Positions 48,957 through 59,690 of a DNA stretch of 64,000 bases are shown piece by piece. Positions within the stretch are counted from its first letter, which is position 1. Every line of letters starts with the position of its first letter. Source of the DNA: Heterobilharzia americana (taxonomy: Eukaryota; Platyhelminthes; Trematoda; Strigeidida; Schistosomatidae); NCBI GenBank assembly GCA_944470555.2, contig OX104127.1, forward strand, positions 116,340,741 through 116,404,740, in the 5' to 3' direction. A program made the translations under genes and the position numbers. The notes under the pieces were generated by a model. That model saw only the letters and a program-made list of their open reading frames with translations. It searched no databases and was not told where the DNA came from.

Positions 48957-51827
48957 ACCTCGCCTGGTTAACTAGTTCACTAGTCACTAGCCGGTCCTAA
49001 GCCCGGGTAAAGAGGGAAGGTTGGGCATAGGGCCAGCAACCCTACCCCGGAAAACAAATCTGACCACCAAAGAAACTTCAAAGCACAAACAAAATATAAA
49101 AAATAAAAACAAAATTATTCCCCGCTGGAATCGGAGAGGCGAAATGACGCCAGTTGGTGAAAGCCTTCGGGAAGCCAATTGGCCGATGTGTCTTCTCTCG
49201 ATGAAAGCGAAAGTAAACGTGGGGACATGGAATGTCCGCACCATGTTTGAACCCAGTAAGGCAGCCCAGATTGCAAATGGGATGAGAAGGTATCACATCG
49301 AAGTGATTGGAATTTGCGAAAGCAGATGGAATGGGAGTGGACTCTCCAAACTGTCAACTGGAGAATCAATAATATACTCCGATATTGTCACCCAGACGCC
49401 AACCACGAGCACACTGAGTTTTGGAGTGGCTATCATGATGTCCCCAAGAGCATCGAAGGCTCTCATGCAGTGGGAACCAATCTCCTCCAGGATCGTGGCA
49501 GCAAGATTCAACTCAAAAGGAAGGAAGGTCACAATCATACAATGCTGCGCTGTACACCTACAAATAATGCAGAGCAAGAGAACAAGGAGGAATTCTACAG
49601 ACAATTTCAATCAACACTGGACAAGACACCGCCTCAGTTGGCGATATCAAAATTCCAGTGGGTGGGGTTACATGAATGCCAACTGGGAGGGGACAACACA
49701 GGAAGAGAACTAATCATGGGTCGAGAAGCACTAGGTGAGGTGATGAACGAGAATGAAGAATTGTTTGCAGAGTTCTGTGCATTCAACGATTTGGTGATTG
49801 GAGGCCAGGCAGTGTGTTCAAGCACAAGGATATCCATAGAGCCAGCGACATGGATTTCACCAGACACCGGGACACACTAAAAATCAGATCGACTTTATCT
49901 CAATCTCAAGAAAATGGAGTCACAGTCTACTTAACACAAGGTCAAGAAGAGGAGCAGATGTAGGTTCAGACCACCATCCAGTGCAAGCAACCTACCTTCC
50001 AAATCAAGTTAAAAGCCTTCAAGGAAGCTGGTGATAGACCTCAATTCAAGTACAACACTCGGAAACTGAAGGATGAAACTACAAAGAAGATCTTCAAGGC
50101 AGCCATCAAGACAAAATGGGAGACATCGAGCAACATCCCCGAAGAAACCTGTGTGGAAGAAAACTGGAAGTCTTTGAAAGAGATGTGGAAAGAAACCTGC
50201 GCAGCCATATTAGGAAGGAAGAAGGTGGAAGACAAGGAATGGATCTCGACGGATACATGGAAGCTGATAGAGCAAGGAGAGGGTGATGGTGAAGCAGAAG
50301 ATAAACCAGTGCAAGGATGCTCAACGACAAGAGGAACTGAGCACAATGTATAAAACACTGGACTAAGAAGTGAAGAAGAGTGCACGCAAAGACAAAAGAC
50401 ACTACTGTGGAAGGAAGAGAAGGTACCTGGCCAATGATTGGAAGAAGGGCTACCTTGTCAAACTGCCGAAGAAGGGAGACCTGAGTGTTTGCAATAACTG
50501 GCGCGGAATCACTCTCTTGTACACCCCAAGCAAAATATTAAGCCCCATCATCCTGGAGAGGCTAAAGATGCACTGGATTCAAAACTACGACCGGAACAGG
50601 CAGGCTTCAGAAAGTACAAATCATGTGTGGACCAAATTGCAACGCTACACTTCACATCATCATAGAAGAAAGTATAGAATGGCAGTCAACTCTACACCTC
50701 AACTTTATCGACTTTGAGAAGGCCTTTGACAGCGTCGACTGAGAAGTAATTTGGAAACTGCTTCAACACTACGGAATACCGCAAACCTTTATCAGCCTCA
50801 TTCAACAACTATATAAAGATGCCACATGCCAGCCAAGTAATTCACAATGGGAAGCTGAGTGATGCTTTTGAAGTGAAGACATGAGTGAAACAAGGTTGCC
50901 TATTATCCCCCATGATATTCCTGATTGTGGTGGACTGGATCATGCAGCAGACAACAGTGGGGCGCGAGAAGAGGGGGATACGCTGGACTGCGGAAAAGAA
51001 CCTAGAAGACTTGGATTTCGCCGATGACTTGTGCCTGATGTCACATAAACTTGAAGATCTGCAGGCAAAAACTAACAAGTTGATAGAAGAGGCAGCGAAG
51101 ACGGGACTTCAAGTGAATATAGAGAAGACAGAGGTGATGAAGATACCGCACCACCACCATCAACAACAACAACAAACTCCAATCACCATCAAAGGGAGAA
51201 ACTTAAAGGAAGTAACCTCCTTCACCTATCTAGGAAGCACCGTTTCAACTACAGGCGGTACAGGCACAGACGAGGATGTCAAAGTCAGTCAGAATCGGGA
51301 AAGCAAGACAGGCGTTCATTAGCCTGAAACCAGTGTGGAGATCTTCTGCACTCAGCATGCGGAACAAGATCCGGATTTTCAACACCAACGTCAAGTCAGT
51401 GCTCCTGTATGGTTCAGAGACTTGGCGCGTCACGAAAGGCATTTCCAATAAACTACAGACATTTATTAACGGCTGCCTGCGCTCTTTACTGAAGATCAGA
51501 TGGACTGGCAGAAAGAATAAGCAACAAGGAACTCTGGGAACGAACCAACCAAGAAGCTATCACCCAACAAATATTCAGGAGGAAGTGGAGATGGATTGGC
51601 CATGCACTGAGAAGGCCGACTGGGGAAATCACGCGCCAGGCCCTCGAGTGGAATCCCCATGGGAAGCGACGAGTTGGGTGTCGGATGTGAGGGTGACATG
51701 GAGGAGATCGTGCGAGGAGGAAATGAGAGCTTGTGGGCTGTTGTGGAACCAGGTTCAAAAGATATCAGAGAACAGAGGTCACTGGAGACGTGCTACTGAA
51801 GGCCTATGTTCCATTAGGAACCCAATG

Positions 51828-51868
<41 letters not shown>
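48957..51868 (+). mobile_element. RTE family 1, internally deleted copy (left palindrome arm)
   Basis: It runs from the family 5' end (CCTCGCCTGGTTAAC) through the endonuclease (KVNVGTWNVRTM near 49210) and reverse transcriptase pieces (KQGCLLSPMIFLIVVDW near 50890, LDFADDLCLM near 51010) to an (AAT)n tail. Compared with the 24722-28000 copy it lacks about 420 bp around 50400, where the WADHFKKLFNRPP and AAGPDGIQPE region should be. It shares the TGA stops (50740-50742, 50882-50884) and the CCAA insertion (50834-50837) of that copy. A further shift in the endonuclease near 49640-49710 disrupts GDMNAK. Non-autonomous. Confidence 0.9.
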
Positions 51869-51869
<1 letters not shown>

Positions 51870-51993
51870 AGTTTTAAGTAAATTATGTGCCCGGAAATCT
51901 CAGGTACTCTCTGTTTTCGACTGATAGCTTCCTACAAATTATGAGCTCAGCTTCCAAAAAACCAGGGTTGCAGATTCATCGAATATGATAAGC
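51869..51993. other. Unique spacer of the palindrome
   Basis: About 125 bases with no match elsewhere in the window, lying between the (AAT)n tail of the left RTE and the (TTA)n tail of the right RTE. Its presence means that the two arms are not joined at a perfect hinge. Confidence 0.85.
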
Positions 51994-52027
<34 letters not shown>

Positions 52028-54915
52028 TATTATTATTATTAGTCCCTTGGGTTCCTAGTAGAACATAGGGCTTCAGTAGCACGTCTCCAGTGACCTCTGT
52101 TCTCTGATATCTTTTGAACCTGGTTCCACAACAGCCCACAAGCTCTCATTTCCTCCTCGCACGATCTCCTCCATGTCACCCTCACATCCGACACCCAACT
52201 CGTCGCTTCCCATGGGGATTCCACTCGAGGGCCTGGCGCGTGATTTCCCCAGTCGGCCTTCTCAGTGCATGGCCAATCCATCTCCACTTCCTCCTGAATA
52301 TTTGTTGGGTGATAGCTTCTTGGTTGGTTCGTTCCCAGAGTTCCTTGTTGCTTATTCTTTCTGCCAGTCCATCTGATCTTCAGTAAAGAGCGCAGGCAGC
52401 CGTTAATAAATGTCTGTAGTTTATTGGAAATGCCTTTCGTGACGCGCCAAGTCTCTGAACCATACAGGAGCACTGACTTGACGTTGGTGTTGAAAATCCG
52501 GATCTTGTTCCGCATGCTGAGTGCAGAAGATCTCCACACTGGTTTCAGGCTAATGAACGCCTGTCTTGCTTTCCCGATTCTGACTGACTTTGACATCCTC
52601 GTCTGTGCCTGTACCGCCTGTAGTTGAAACGGTGCTTCCTAGATAGGTGAAGGAGGTTACTTCCTTTAAGTTTCTCCCTTTGATGGTGATTGGAGTTTGT
52701 TGTTGTTGTTGATGGTGGTGGTGCGGTATCTTCATCACCTCTGTCTTCTCTATATTCACTTGAAGTCCCGTCTTCGCTGCCTCTTCTATCAACTTGTTAG
52801 TTTTTGCCTGCAGATCTTCAAGTTTATGTGACATCAGGCACAAGTCATCGGCGAAATCCAAGTCTTCTAGGTTCTTTTCCGCAGTCCAGCGTATCCCCCT
52901 CTTCTCGCGCCCCACTGTTGTCTGCTGCATGATCCAGTCCACCACAATCAGGAATATCATGGGGGATAATAGGCAACCTTGTTTCACTCATGTCTTCACT
53001 TCAAAAGCATCACTCAGCTTCCCATTGTGAATTACTTGGCTGGCATGTGGCATCTTTATATAGTTGTTGAATGAGGCTGATAAAGGTTTGCGGTATTCCG
53101 TAGTGTTGAAGCAGTTTCCAAATTACTTCTCAGTCGACGCTGTCAAAGGCCTTCTCAAAGTCGATAAAGTTGAGGTGTAGAGTTGACTGCCATTCTATAC
53201 TTTCTTCTATGATGATGTGAAGTGTAGCGTTGCAATTTGGTCCACACATGATTTGTACTTTCTGAAGCCTGCCTGTTCCGGTCGTAGTTTTGAATCCAGT
53301 GCATCTTTAGCCTCTCCAGGATGATGGGGCTTAATATTTTGCTTGGGGTGTACAAGAGAGTGATTCCGCGCCAGTTATTGCAAACACTCAGGTCTCCCTT
53401 CTTCGGCAGTTTGACAAGGTAGCCCTTCTTCCAATCATTGGCCAGGTACCTTCTCTTCCTTCCACAGTAGTGTCTTTTGTCTTTGCGTGCACTCTTCTTC
53501 ACTTCTTAGTCCAGTGTTTTATACATTGTGCTCAGTTCCTCTTGTCGTTGAGCATCCTTGCACTGGTTTATCTTCTGCTTCACCATCACCCTCTCCTTGC
53601 TCTATCAGCTTCCATGTATCCGTCGAGATCCATTCCTTGTCTTCCACCTTCTTCCTTCCTAATATGGCTGCGCAGGTTTCTTTCCACATCTCTTTCAAAG
53701 ACTTCCAGTTTTCTTCCACACAGGTTTCTTCGGGGATGTTGCTCGATGTCTCCCATTTTGTCTTGATGGCTGCCTTGAAGATCTTCTTTGTAGTTTCATC
53801 CTTCAGTTTCCGAGTGTTGTACTTGAATTGAGGTCTATCACCAGCTTCCTTGAAGGCTTTTAACTTGATTTGGAAGGTAGGTTGCTTGCACTGGATGGTG
53901 GTCTGAACCTACATCTGCTCCTCTTCTTGACCTTGTGTTAAGTAGACTGTGTCTCCATTTTCTTGAGATTGAGATAAAGTCGATCTGATTTTTAGTGTGT
54001 CCCGGTGTCTGGTGAAATCCATGTCGCTGGCTCTATGGATATCCTTGTGCTTGAACACACTGCCTGGCCTCCAATCACCAAATCGTTGAATGCACAGAAC
54101 TCTGCAAACAATTCTTCATTCTCGTTCATCACCTCACCTAGTGCTTCTCGACCCATGATTAGTTCTCTTCCTGTGTTGTCCCCTCCCAGTTGGCATTCAT
54201 GTAACCCCACCCACTGGAATTTTGATATCGCCAACTGAGGCGGTGTCTTGTCCAGTGTTGATTGAAATTGTCTGTAGAATTCCTCCTTGTTCTCTTGCTC
54301 TGCATTATTTGTAGGTGTACAGCGCAGCATTGTATGATTGTGACCTTCCTTCCTTTTGAGTTGAATCTTGCTGCCACGATCCTGGAGGAGATTGGTTCCC
54401 ACTGCATGAGAGCCTTCGATGCTCTTGGGGACATCATGATAGCCACTCCAAAACTCAGTGTGCTCGTGGTTGGCGTCTGGGTGACAATATCGGAGTATAT
54501 TATTGATTCTCCAGTTGACAGTTTGGAGAGTCCACTCCCATTCCATCTGCTTTCGCAAATTCCAATCACTTCGATGTGATACCTTCTCATCCCATTTGCA
54601 ATCTGGGCTGCCTTACTGGGTTCAAACATGGTGCGGACATTCCATGTCCCCACGTTTACTTTCGCTTTCATCGAGAGAAGACACATCGGCCAATTGGCTT
54701 CCCGAAGGCTTTCACCAACTGGCGTCATTTCGCCTCTCCGATTCCAGCGGGGAATAATTTTGTTTTTATTTTTTATATTTTGTTTGTGCTTTGAAGTTTC
54801 TTTGGTGGTCAGATTTGTTTTCCGGGGTAGGGTTGCTGGCCCTATGCCCAACCTTCCCTCTTTACCCGGGCTTAGGACCGGCTAGTGACTAGTGAACTAG
54901 TTAACCAGGCGAGGT
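51994..54915 (-). mobile_element. RTE family 1, internally deleted copy (right palindrome arm)
   Basis: Mirror image of the left-arm element with the same deletion, stops and frameshifts. The last 30 bases before its tail differ from the left copy (GCCCTATG, CTACTAGGAACCCAAGGGAC) and look more like the ends of the copies at 10465 and 27960. Its tail is an interrupted TTA/AAT run (51994-52040). The 5' end meets unique flank at 54915. Confidence 0.9.
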
Positions 54916-55748
54916 TTCGATAAGCTATGGATATGATAAATTTTCTTTCTTACCAAGGTATGAAAGTTTGTCAAATAGTTTTTCTATACATAATCAAGCA
55001 TTTAAATTCAGTGAAGTGAATACTTTGTCACACTATTTAGTCAATAAAGAGAAACCGATGACACAACGTATAGGCTTCAGTGCTAATCAAATGCAACCAA
55101 CCAACTTTGTAATCCAACTGTATATTCAAGGAGATTGTACCCAGTATCGAAAAGTAGAAAAGCATTTACAAGTAACTTTTACTATTAGTGCTTTAAGCTT
55201 ACTGAAACATCAGCAGCAAGGTGTGCTACAGTGTCAAGGATACTCACATACTCCTCAGAAATCAAACCTTATATATTCAGTGCTGGCACCAAAATATCTA
55301 TGCCAAACGATTGGGGCAACATAGTTTAGTATTGACGTTTGGTTTGTAACCTATACAACAAGCGATCATATATCATAGCTTTGGATCTACTTAAAAGTGA
55401 AAATGACCTAAGATTTGTACAGTTTATTAGGATACTAATAATGGAGTTAGAGCAGAATATTTTAGCTTCTAATTGGATGCAGGTTTTTGGAAAGATTGGT
55501 TAATAACCTTAAGAAAACCAATATAAACAAACCAAATTGCAAAGAATAAAAGTATGAAGATGCATTTTCAGCTGGTGATCAACAAACAAGTATAAGTCGT
55601 TTGATGTCGCAAATGCCTGAAATCAACCAAACTAAGGAGCGATTGAGAAACTACATTAGAAGATTTTGTTAGCTGAAAACGGACTAAAGTGAAGATTAGT
55701 ACGTAAAGAATAATGTAGTACTTAATGTTATAGTTTATAATTTATGTT

Positions 55749-55884
55749 TTTTTGTGCTTTGAAGTTTCTTTGGTGGTTAGATTTGTTTTCCGGGGTAGGG
55801 TTGCTGGCCCTATGCCCAACCTTCCCTCTTTACCCGGGCTTAGGACCGGCTAGTGACTAGTGAACTGGTTAACCAGCCGAGGTT
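55749..55884 (-). mobile_element. RTE family 1, isolated 5'-end fragment
   Basis: About 135 bases match the first part of the element (from CCTCGGCTGGTTAACCAG inward to AAACTTCAAAGCAC) on the minus strand. It starts within about 12 bases of the outer end of the right palindrome arm. It is truncated on the 3' side, which is not the usual retrotransposition outcome for this class (5' truncation). That suggests rearrangement rather than insertion. Confidence 0.85.
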
Positions 55885-57174
55885 CAAACTGTCACAAAGA
55901 TATATTGCATAAGTCCAAACTTTAAAGGGAAAAAAAGGAATTCCAACTATTCAATGAACATTCCTTTCCAGTTTTTTTATATACTACCTCATAATTCATT
56001 CTCACGTTCCGTGATACCTCGATGTTTTTACATAATGGTTAAAGTTTTTATGATGTTGATCTGGCTCTAATTGGTTCAGCAATAGCTAAAGTTTCAGTAC
56101 CTGCAAAAGTATTATTGATCAAATGGTGTGAAATGACAGTTTTACGGCTGTGAATAACAAAATCACTGAATGGGTTATTTTCAGTACCTTCAAAATTACA
56201 TAGACAATTTGATTTACCGAGAATATTTTCTTTTCATTGATTTCTTTATTAAATTCTATAGTTATACATTCATAATGATGAATAAAAAAAATAAGTGCGT
56301 GTTAATAACAGTGAGATTTTATAATAGCCAATCGTTGATATTAAATGGTCCGATAAATCTCTTTAACGAAGGCTTTTGTAGAAGACAACGTTAGAATCAA
56401 ATATTACTGGATTCAGTTCGAATCAACTATCTATGTAGGTAGTTGTATGTCTTATATAATACTGGATGGTCAATATAGATGAATATATGTCAACGGCTAG
56501 GACGTTTTCGACTCAGCTAAAGAAAGATGGTTGTTTGAAATTTGTCGATTCCAAAGCTTTAGAATAACGTTTATTTTCACCTTTGATCACAAGTAACCAG
56601 CAGTATATAATTCATTTTCGTTAATAATTATTTACTTTGAATAAGTGTTCTCTGATTTCGACCATCCAGCACCACCTTCGACATTATCACCTACGTATCT
56701 AATTATTTTGAAGTGAATCCAGTAGTGTTTGATTCGAACATTGTCTTTCACATAAGCCTTTGTTGTAGAGAATTTCGGGACCATTTAATATCAACGATTT
56801 GATGTGACATAGAATCGCATCGTTGTTAACACACACTTATTCTTTGATTAGGTATTATGAATGTCTTACTGTAAAGTGTGAAGAAGTTATTGGAAAGAAT
56901 ATTCTTCATTCATCAAGAAGATATTTTTCCTGAACTTCTTAACTTCTTCACGGTAGTTATTGCTTTAATTTTACATTTTCTTACTGCTACGCATATCTGT
57001 ACTGTTTTTAGATTTTTATTACTATTCTGTTAACAGATAGTATTAAATTGAGCCTACAGCTTGAGAAGCAAAGAATTAATTCTTTTCGAAGAACTTAATG
57101 ATTTTCGTCTGCGTAATCAGTGTGAGGTCATAAACGTCTTGCACTCGTTGATTACTGTTGCCCTGAAGACATTA

Positions 57175-57420
57175 TCATCTAGGATAGATGTTAGTTGGTT
57201 GGAGGTAATCACCAAGAAGCCTTGAACCTATGTCTAGCGCTTGTTAGCACTCATCAACAAAAGGTTTCTGCGACATGGAGTCAAGTGATTTCCCCTCTCA
57301 GACTCGAACTCGCGTCACCGTGATGGTAAGCCTCCCAGTTTGGTCACCACATTGAGAAATGATCATAATTTGGTTAGCACTTAAGAATAGACAACATGAA
57401 TTTGGGTGCTATCCAGTGAC
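57175..57420 (-). repeat. tRNA-derived SINE-like repeat
   Basis: On the minus strand it has a B box GAGTTCGAGTCTGAG (57299-57313) and downstream blocks matching the SINE at 30830-31150. A short relative of its end (GGATAGATGTTGGTTAGG) recurs near 58276. Confidence 0.6.
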
Positions 57421-57567
57421 TAGTCAATGTATTATTAACCATGGCGAAAAAAATCTGATTTATGTTTGAAAAATGTTGTTCAGTCTATGTCATTTTCCTT
57501 TTTTTCTCACCCAAAATAAATTACTGAATGCGTTTGAAATAAGACTTTAATATCATTAATATCATTT

Positions 57568-58143
57568 CTAGACGACATCATCAGCACTAACTTCAGTATG
57601 AATTGAGCTGTCAGTATCTCTCCGTGAGTGATTTAGTAGCTCTGACGATGTGGTCTGTGATTGGTTGTTTCCTTCGATTGTTGTGTCATTGATTGTATAG
57701 ACTTTCACGTTGGCTGTTCCTCTGCCTAACCTCTGACCTTTCTGTTATTTATCATTTTCCTTATTGGTTGATAGATCGGGTCTATGTCCATACATTTATT
57801 GATTGCTGACTGACCTGAATGCCAAGCTTCTAGAAATTCTCTGACATTCGTTGTGCTTCCTCTGTCCAAAATTTCTGCATTGTCGAAATTGAATTCATGT
57901 CCATAATTATCCACGTGCATTGAAATGAGTGGTGAAATGTCGCGGCGCTTAATAGCCAATCTGTGTTCATGTAGACGAAAGCGAAGAGGGTGGCCGCTTT
58001 ATCCAATGCAGTGCTGACTACAGTTATTGCAGTTGATTTTGCAAATGATATTTAGTTTGTCTTCTTTGCTTGTTGCATCCTTTGGTCTGCATAATAGTGT
58101 TTGGAGGGGATTTGTTGGTTTATGACCTGATGATGTCGTCTAG
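57568..58143 (-). mobile_element. Penelope-like element fragment with GIY-YIG-type domain
   Basis: On the minus strand a frame running from about 58120 down to a TAG at 57568-57570 encodes CKINCNNCSQHCIG, RFRLHEHRLAIKRRD, ADDVV at its end, and between them FLEAWHSGQSAINK and IYQPIRKMINNRKV. The CNNC motif, the Arg in RLHEH and the Glu in FLEAW fit the GIY-YIG endonuclease of Penelope-like retroelements; the Tyr-Ile-Gly part is changed to CIG. One in-frame stop (plus 57999-58001) follows CIG, where Gln is usual. The reverse transcriptase is absent. The fragment is exactly bounded by a 17-bp inverted repeat (57568-57584 and 58127-58143). Confidence 0.8.
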
Positions 58144-59352
58144 CAAGGCGATGTATGCTTCACGACTAAACAACCCAGCTCAGAGAATACAATACAACCA
58201 AAACCATCCACCCTGGGCTACAAATATTTTCCATTAGTCTTTAATTTGGTTTATTAGCAGAAAAGTATAGAATCTTGGATAGATGTTGGTTAGGTAGGTT
58301 CTTGGGCTCTTTACCAGTCGTTACTCAAATGAGTGTCTAGCAATCGAGCTCAGCGTGCGGAACGTTATTTTCCTGATCATAGTATTTACAAACTTAAGTA
58401 ACACATGTGTTGTAGGATCCTCAGTTTTCCACTCGTGTACCATATTTTCAGGCTACCGAAGAATGAATAAAGAGTTCTAATACTCATTGGCTGCTAAATG
58501 ATTTATACTTTCAGTTGAAAACAAATTCATTTAATTGAATTTTAGTAATATTATATACTGATACATATAAAATGTCGATATTAGTGTTGACTAAAGTCAA
58601 TAGTTAATTGCGTTTTGTACTTGAAACTGATTTCATAAGTGAAAGTAATTGTTTTTCGATTACTAAGATACATAACCTATGGGTAAATCAGTTTTCTTTT
58701 TTCAATTAGTTATAAAAGTATATACGTGAAACTTAAAGAAATAAAAGTGAAGTCTCAACAGATTATCATAAATAAAGTTGAGTAGCATAAAGGTAGTTCG
58801 TGAGTTTACAGAAAAGTCGAACTTCTGGTTGGTTTTAACTATGAGCCTTCGAAAAATTATCTTTATAGTCTTCTGAGAAATAAGGTAAAGCTATCTAGTA
58901 AGACTCTCTTTTCCTAGTAGTGAAGTCGAAGAGACTAAGCTCATAGGCTGTAAAGTTACCTTTATCCTATGTGCCTTAATAACAATGAATAATTGTGTTT
59001 TTTCGACTAAGATGCACGTTCAGGTGGCACTGTTTCATTTTAATGAGTCAAATATCAGTTGGACTAACAATTACCTTGGCGTTTGTTTGTTTTTAACTTT
59101 TGTTCGTACGGTTGTAATTACTTAAAGAAGCAAATTTAATACATGTAATCACGTAGGTGATTATTAAGTAATTGTCTCATCATAACATTAGATTTACTGC
59201 ATTCATATTTTCTCATTCCACTGAACTATCAGGATACCCTTAGTTTTAACATCATAAAGTTCATCAAAATATTTATTATATGCATGTGCTCCTGCCAGAC
59301 TAAGTCTGTGTGTCTGATGATCGGCTTTTATTCAAACTTGCTTTCTCTTTAG

Positions 59353-59479
59353 ATGAGAATCCTTTATATTTGTGCATATTAGCATCCACCAACTCAGTGA
59401 GAAATATTAAACGGAGAAGACATCCACATTGGTTTACTATTCAATCGGAAGAATACTGGTTTTTAATACCAAAAGAAAA
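59353..59479 (+). CDS. OXR1: OXR1-like gene, conserved block ahead of TLDc
   Basis: The acceptor CTCTTTAG (ending 59352) follows a T-rich tract and the donor GTGAGTAA starts at 59480. With one base from 44013 it reads DENPLYLCILASTNSVRN, then KRRRHPHWFT and EEYWFLIPKEK. In OXR1/NCOA7 proteins a block L-FLCLKVG.., basic residues and EYWFAVP-ER lies between the acidic region and the TLDc domain; LYLC and EEYWFLIPKEK match. It leaves phase 2, and the next expected motif (V-DHLY-FF-QWSP) is not found before 64000. Confidence 0.8.
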
Positions 59480-59639
59480 GTGAGTAAATTCCGTTAAATG
59501 AAATATTTGATTTTTTTAAACTTCTCATGAAGTCTTTGTGGTTGGCGAATAAATAGTCTACCGTTTTCATGATAAACTCACATATTCTGTGGACAATAGA
59601 CTGTTATGTAGTTTACACGAAATTCACCATACTTAGGTT

Positions 59640-59690
59640 GGGGAATAGTATCTTATGAACCCCCTAGCGTCGAAAACGTAAGTCAATAAT
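59640..59690 (+). repeat. Short shared motif, copy 2
   Basis: Contains CGTCGAAAACGTAAGTC, identical to the string at about 24552-24568. Left flanks are loosely alike. Too short to assign. Confidence 0.4.

Larger units (their letters stand above)
48135..55737. repeat. 7.6-kb near-perfect inverted repeat (palindrome)
   Basis: All positions x and 103872 minus x are complementary across the two arms, so the centre is at 51936. The arms are 48135-51830 and 52042-55737 (3.70 kb each). Every open frame of one arm occurs with identical translation in the other up to the last few codons. Differences I found are 48151/55721, 49920/53952, and five substitutions within the last 30 bases next to the spacer. 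Each arm is unique intron (about 0.82 kb) plus an RTE copy. The outer ends are sharp. Confidence 0.95.
44014..59352 (+). other. 15-kb intron holding the giant inverted repeat
   Basis: From the GTAAAAG donor to CTCTTTAG. It contains a SINE (45460-45620), a weak open frame (46156-46443), the 7.6-kb inverted repeat (48135-55737), an RTE 5' fragment (55749-55884), a SINE (57175-57420), the Penelope-like fragment (57568-58143) and a short SINE-related piece near 58268-58350. 46444-48134, 55885-57174 and 58350-59352 show nothing else I can identify. Confidence 0.65.

Noticed and set aside
52114..52386. Long plus-strand frames inside the right palindrome arm (also 53470-53831 and 54262-54885)
   Set aside because: They are antisense shadows of the RTE endonuclease-reverse transcriptase ORF, which is read on the minus strand here.
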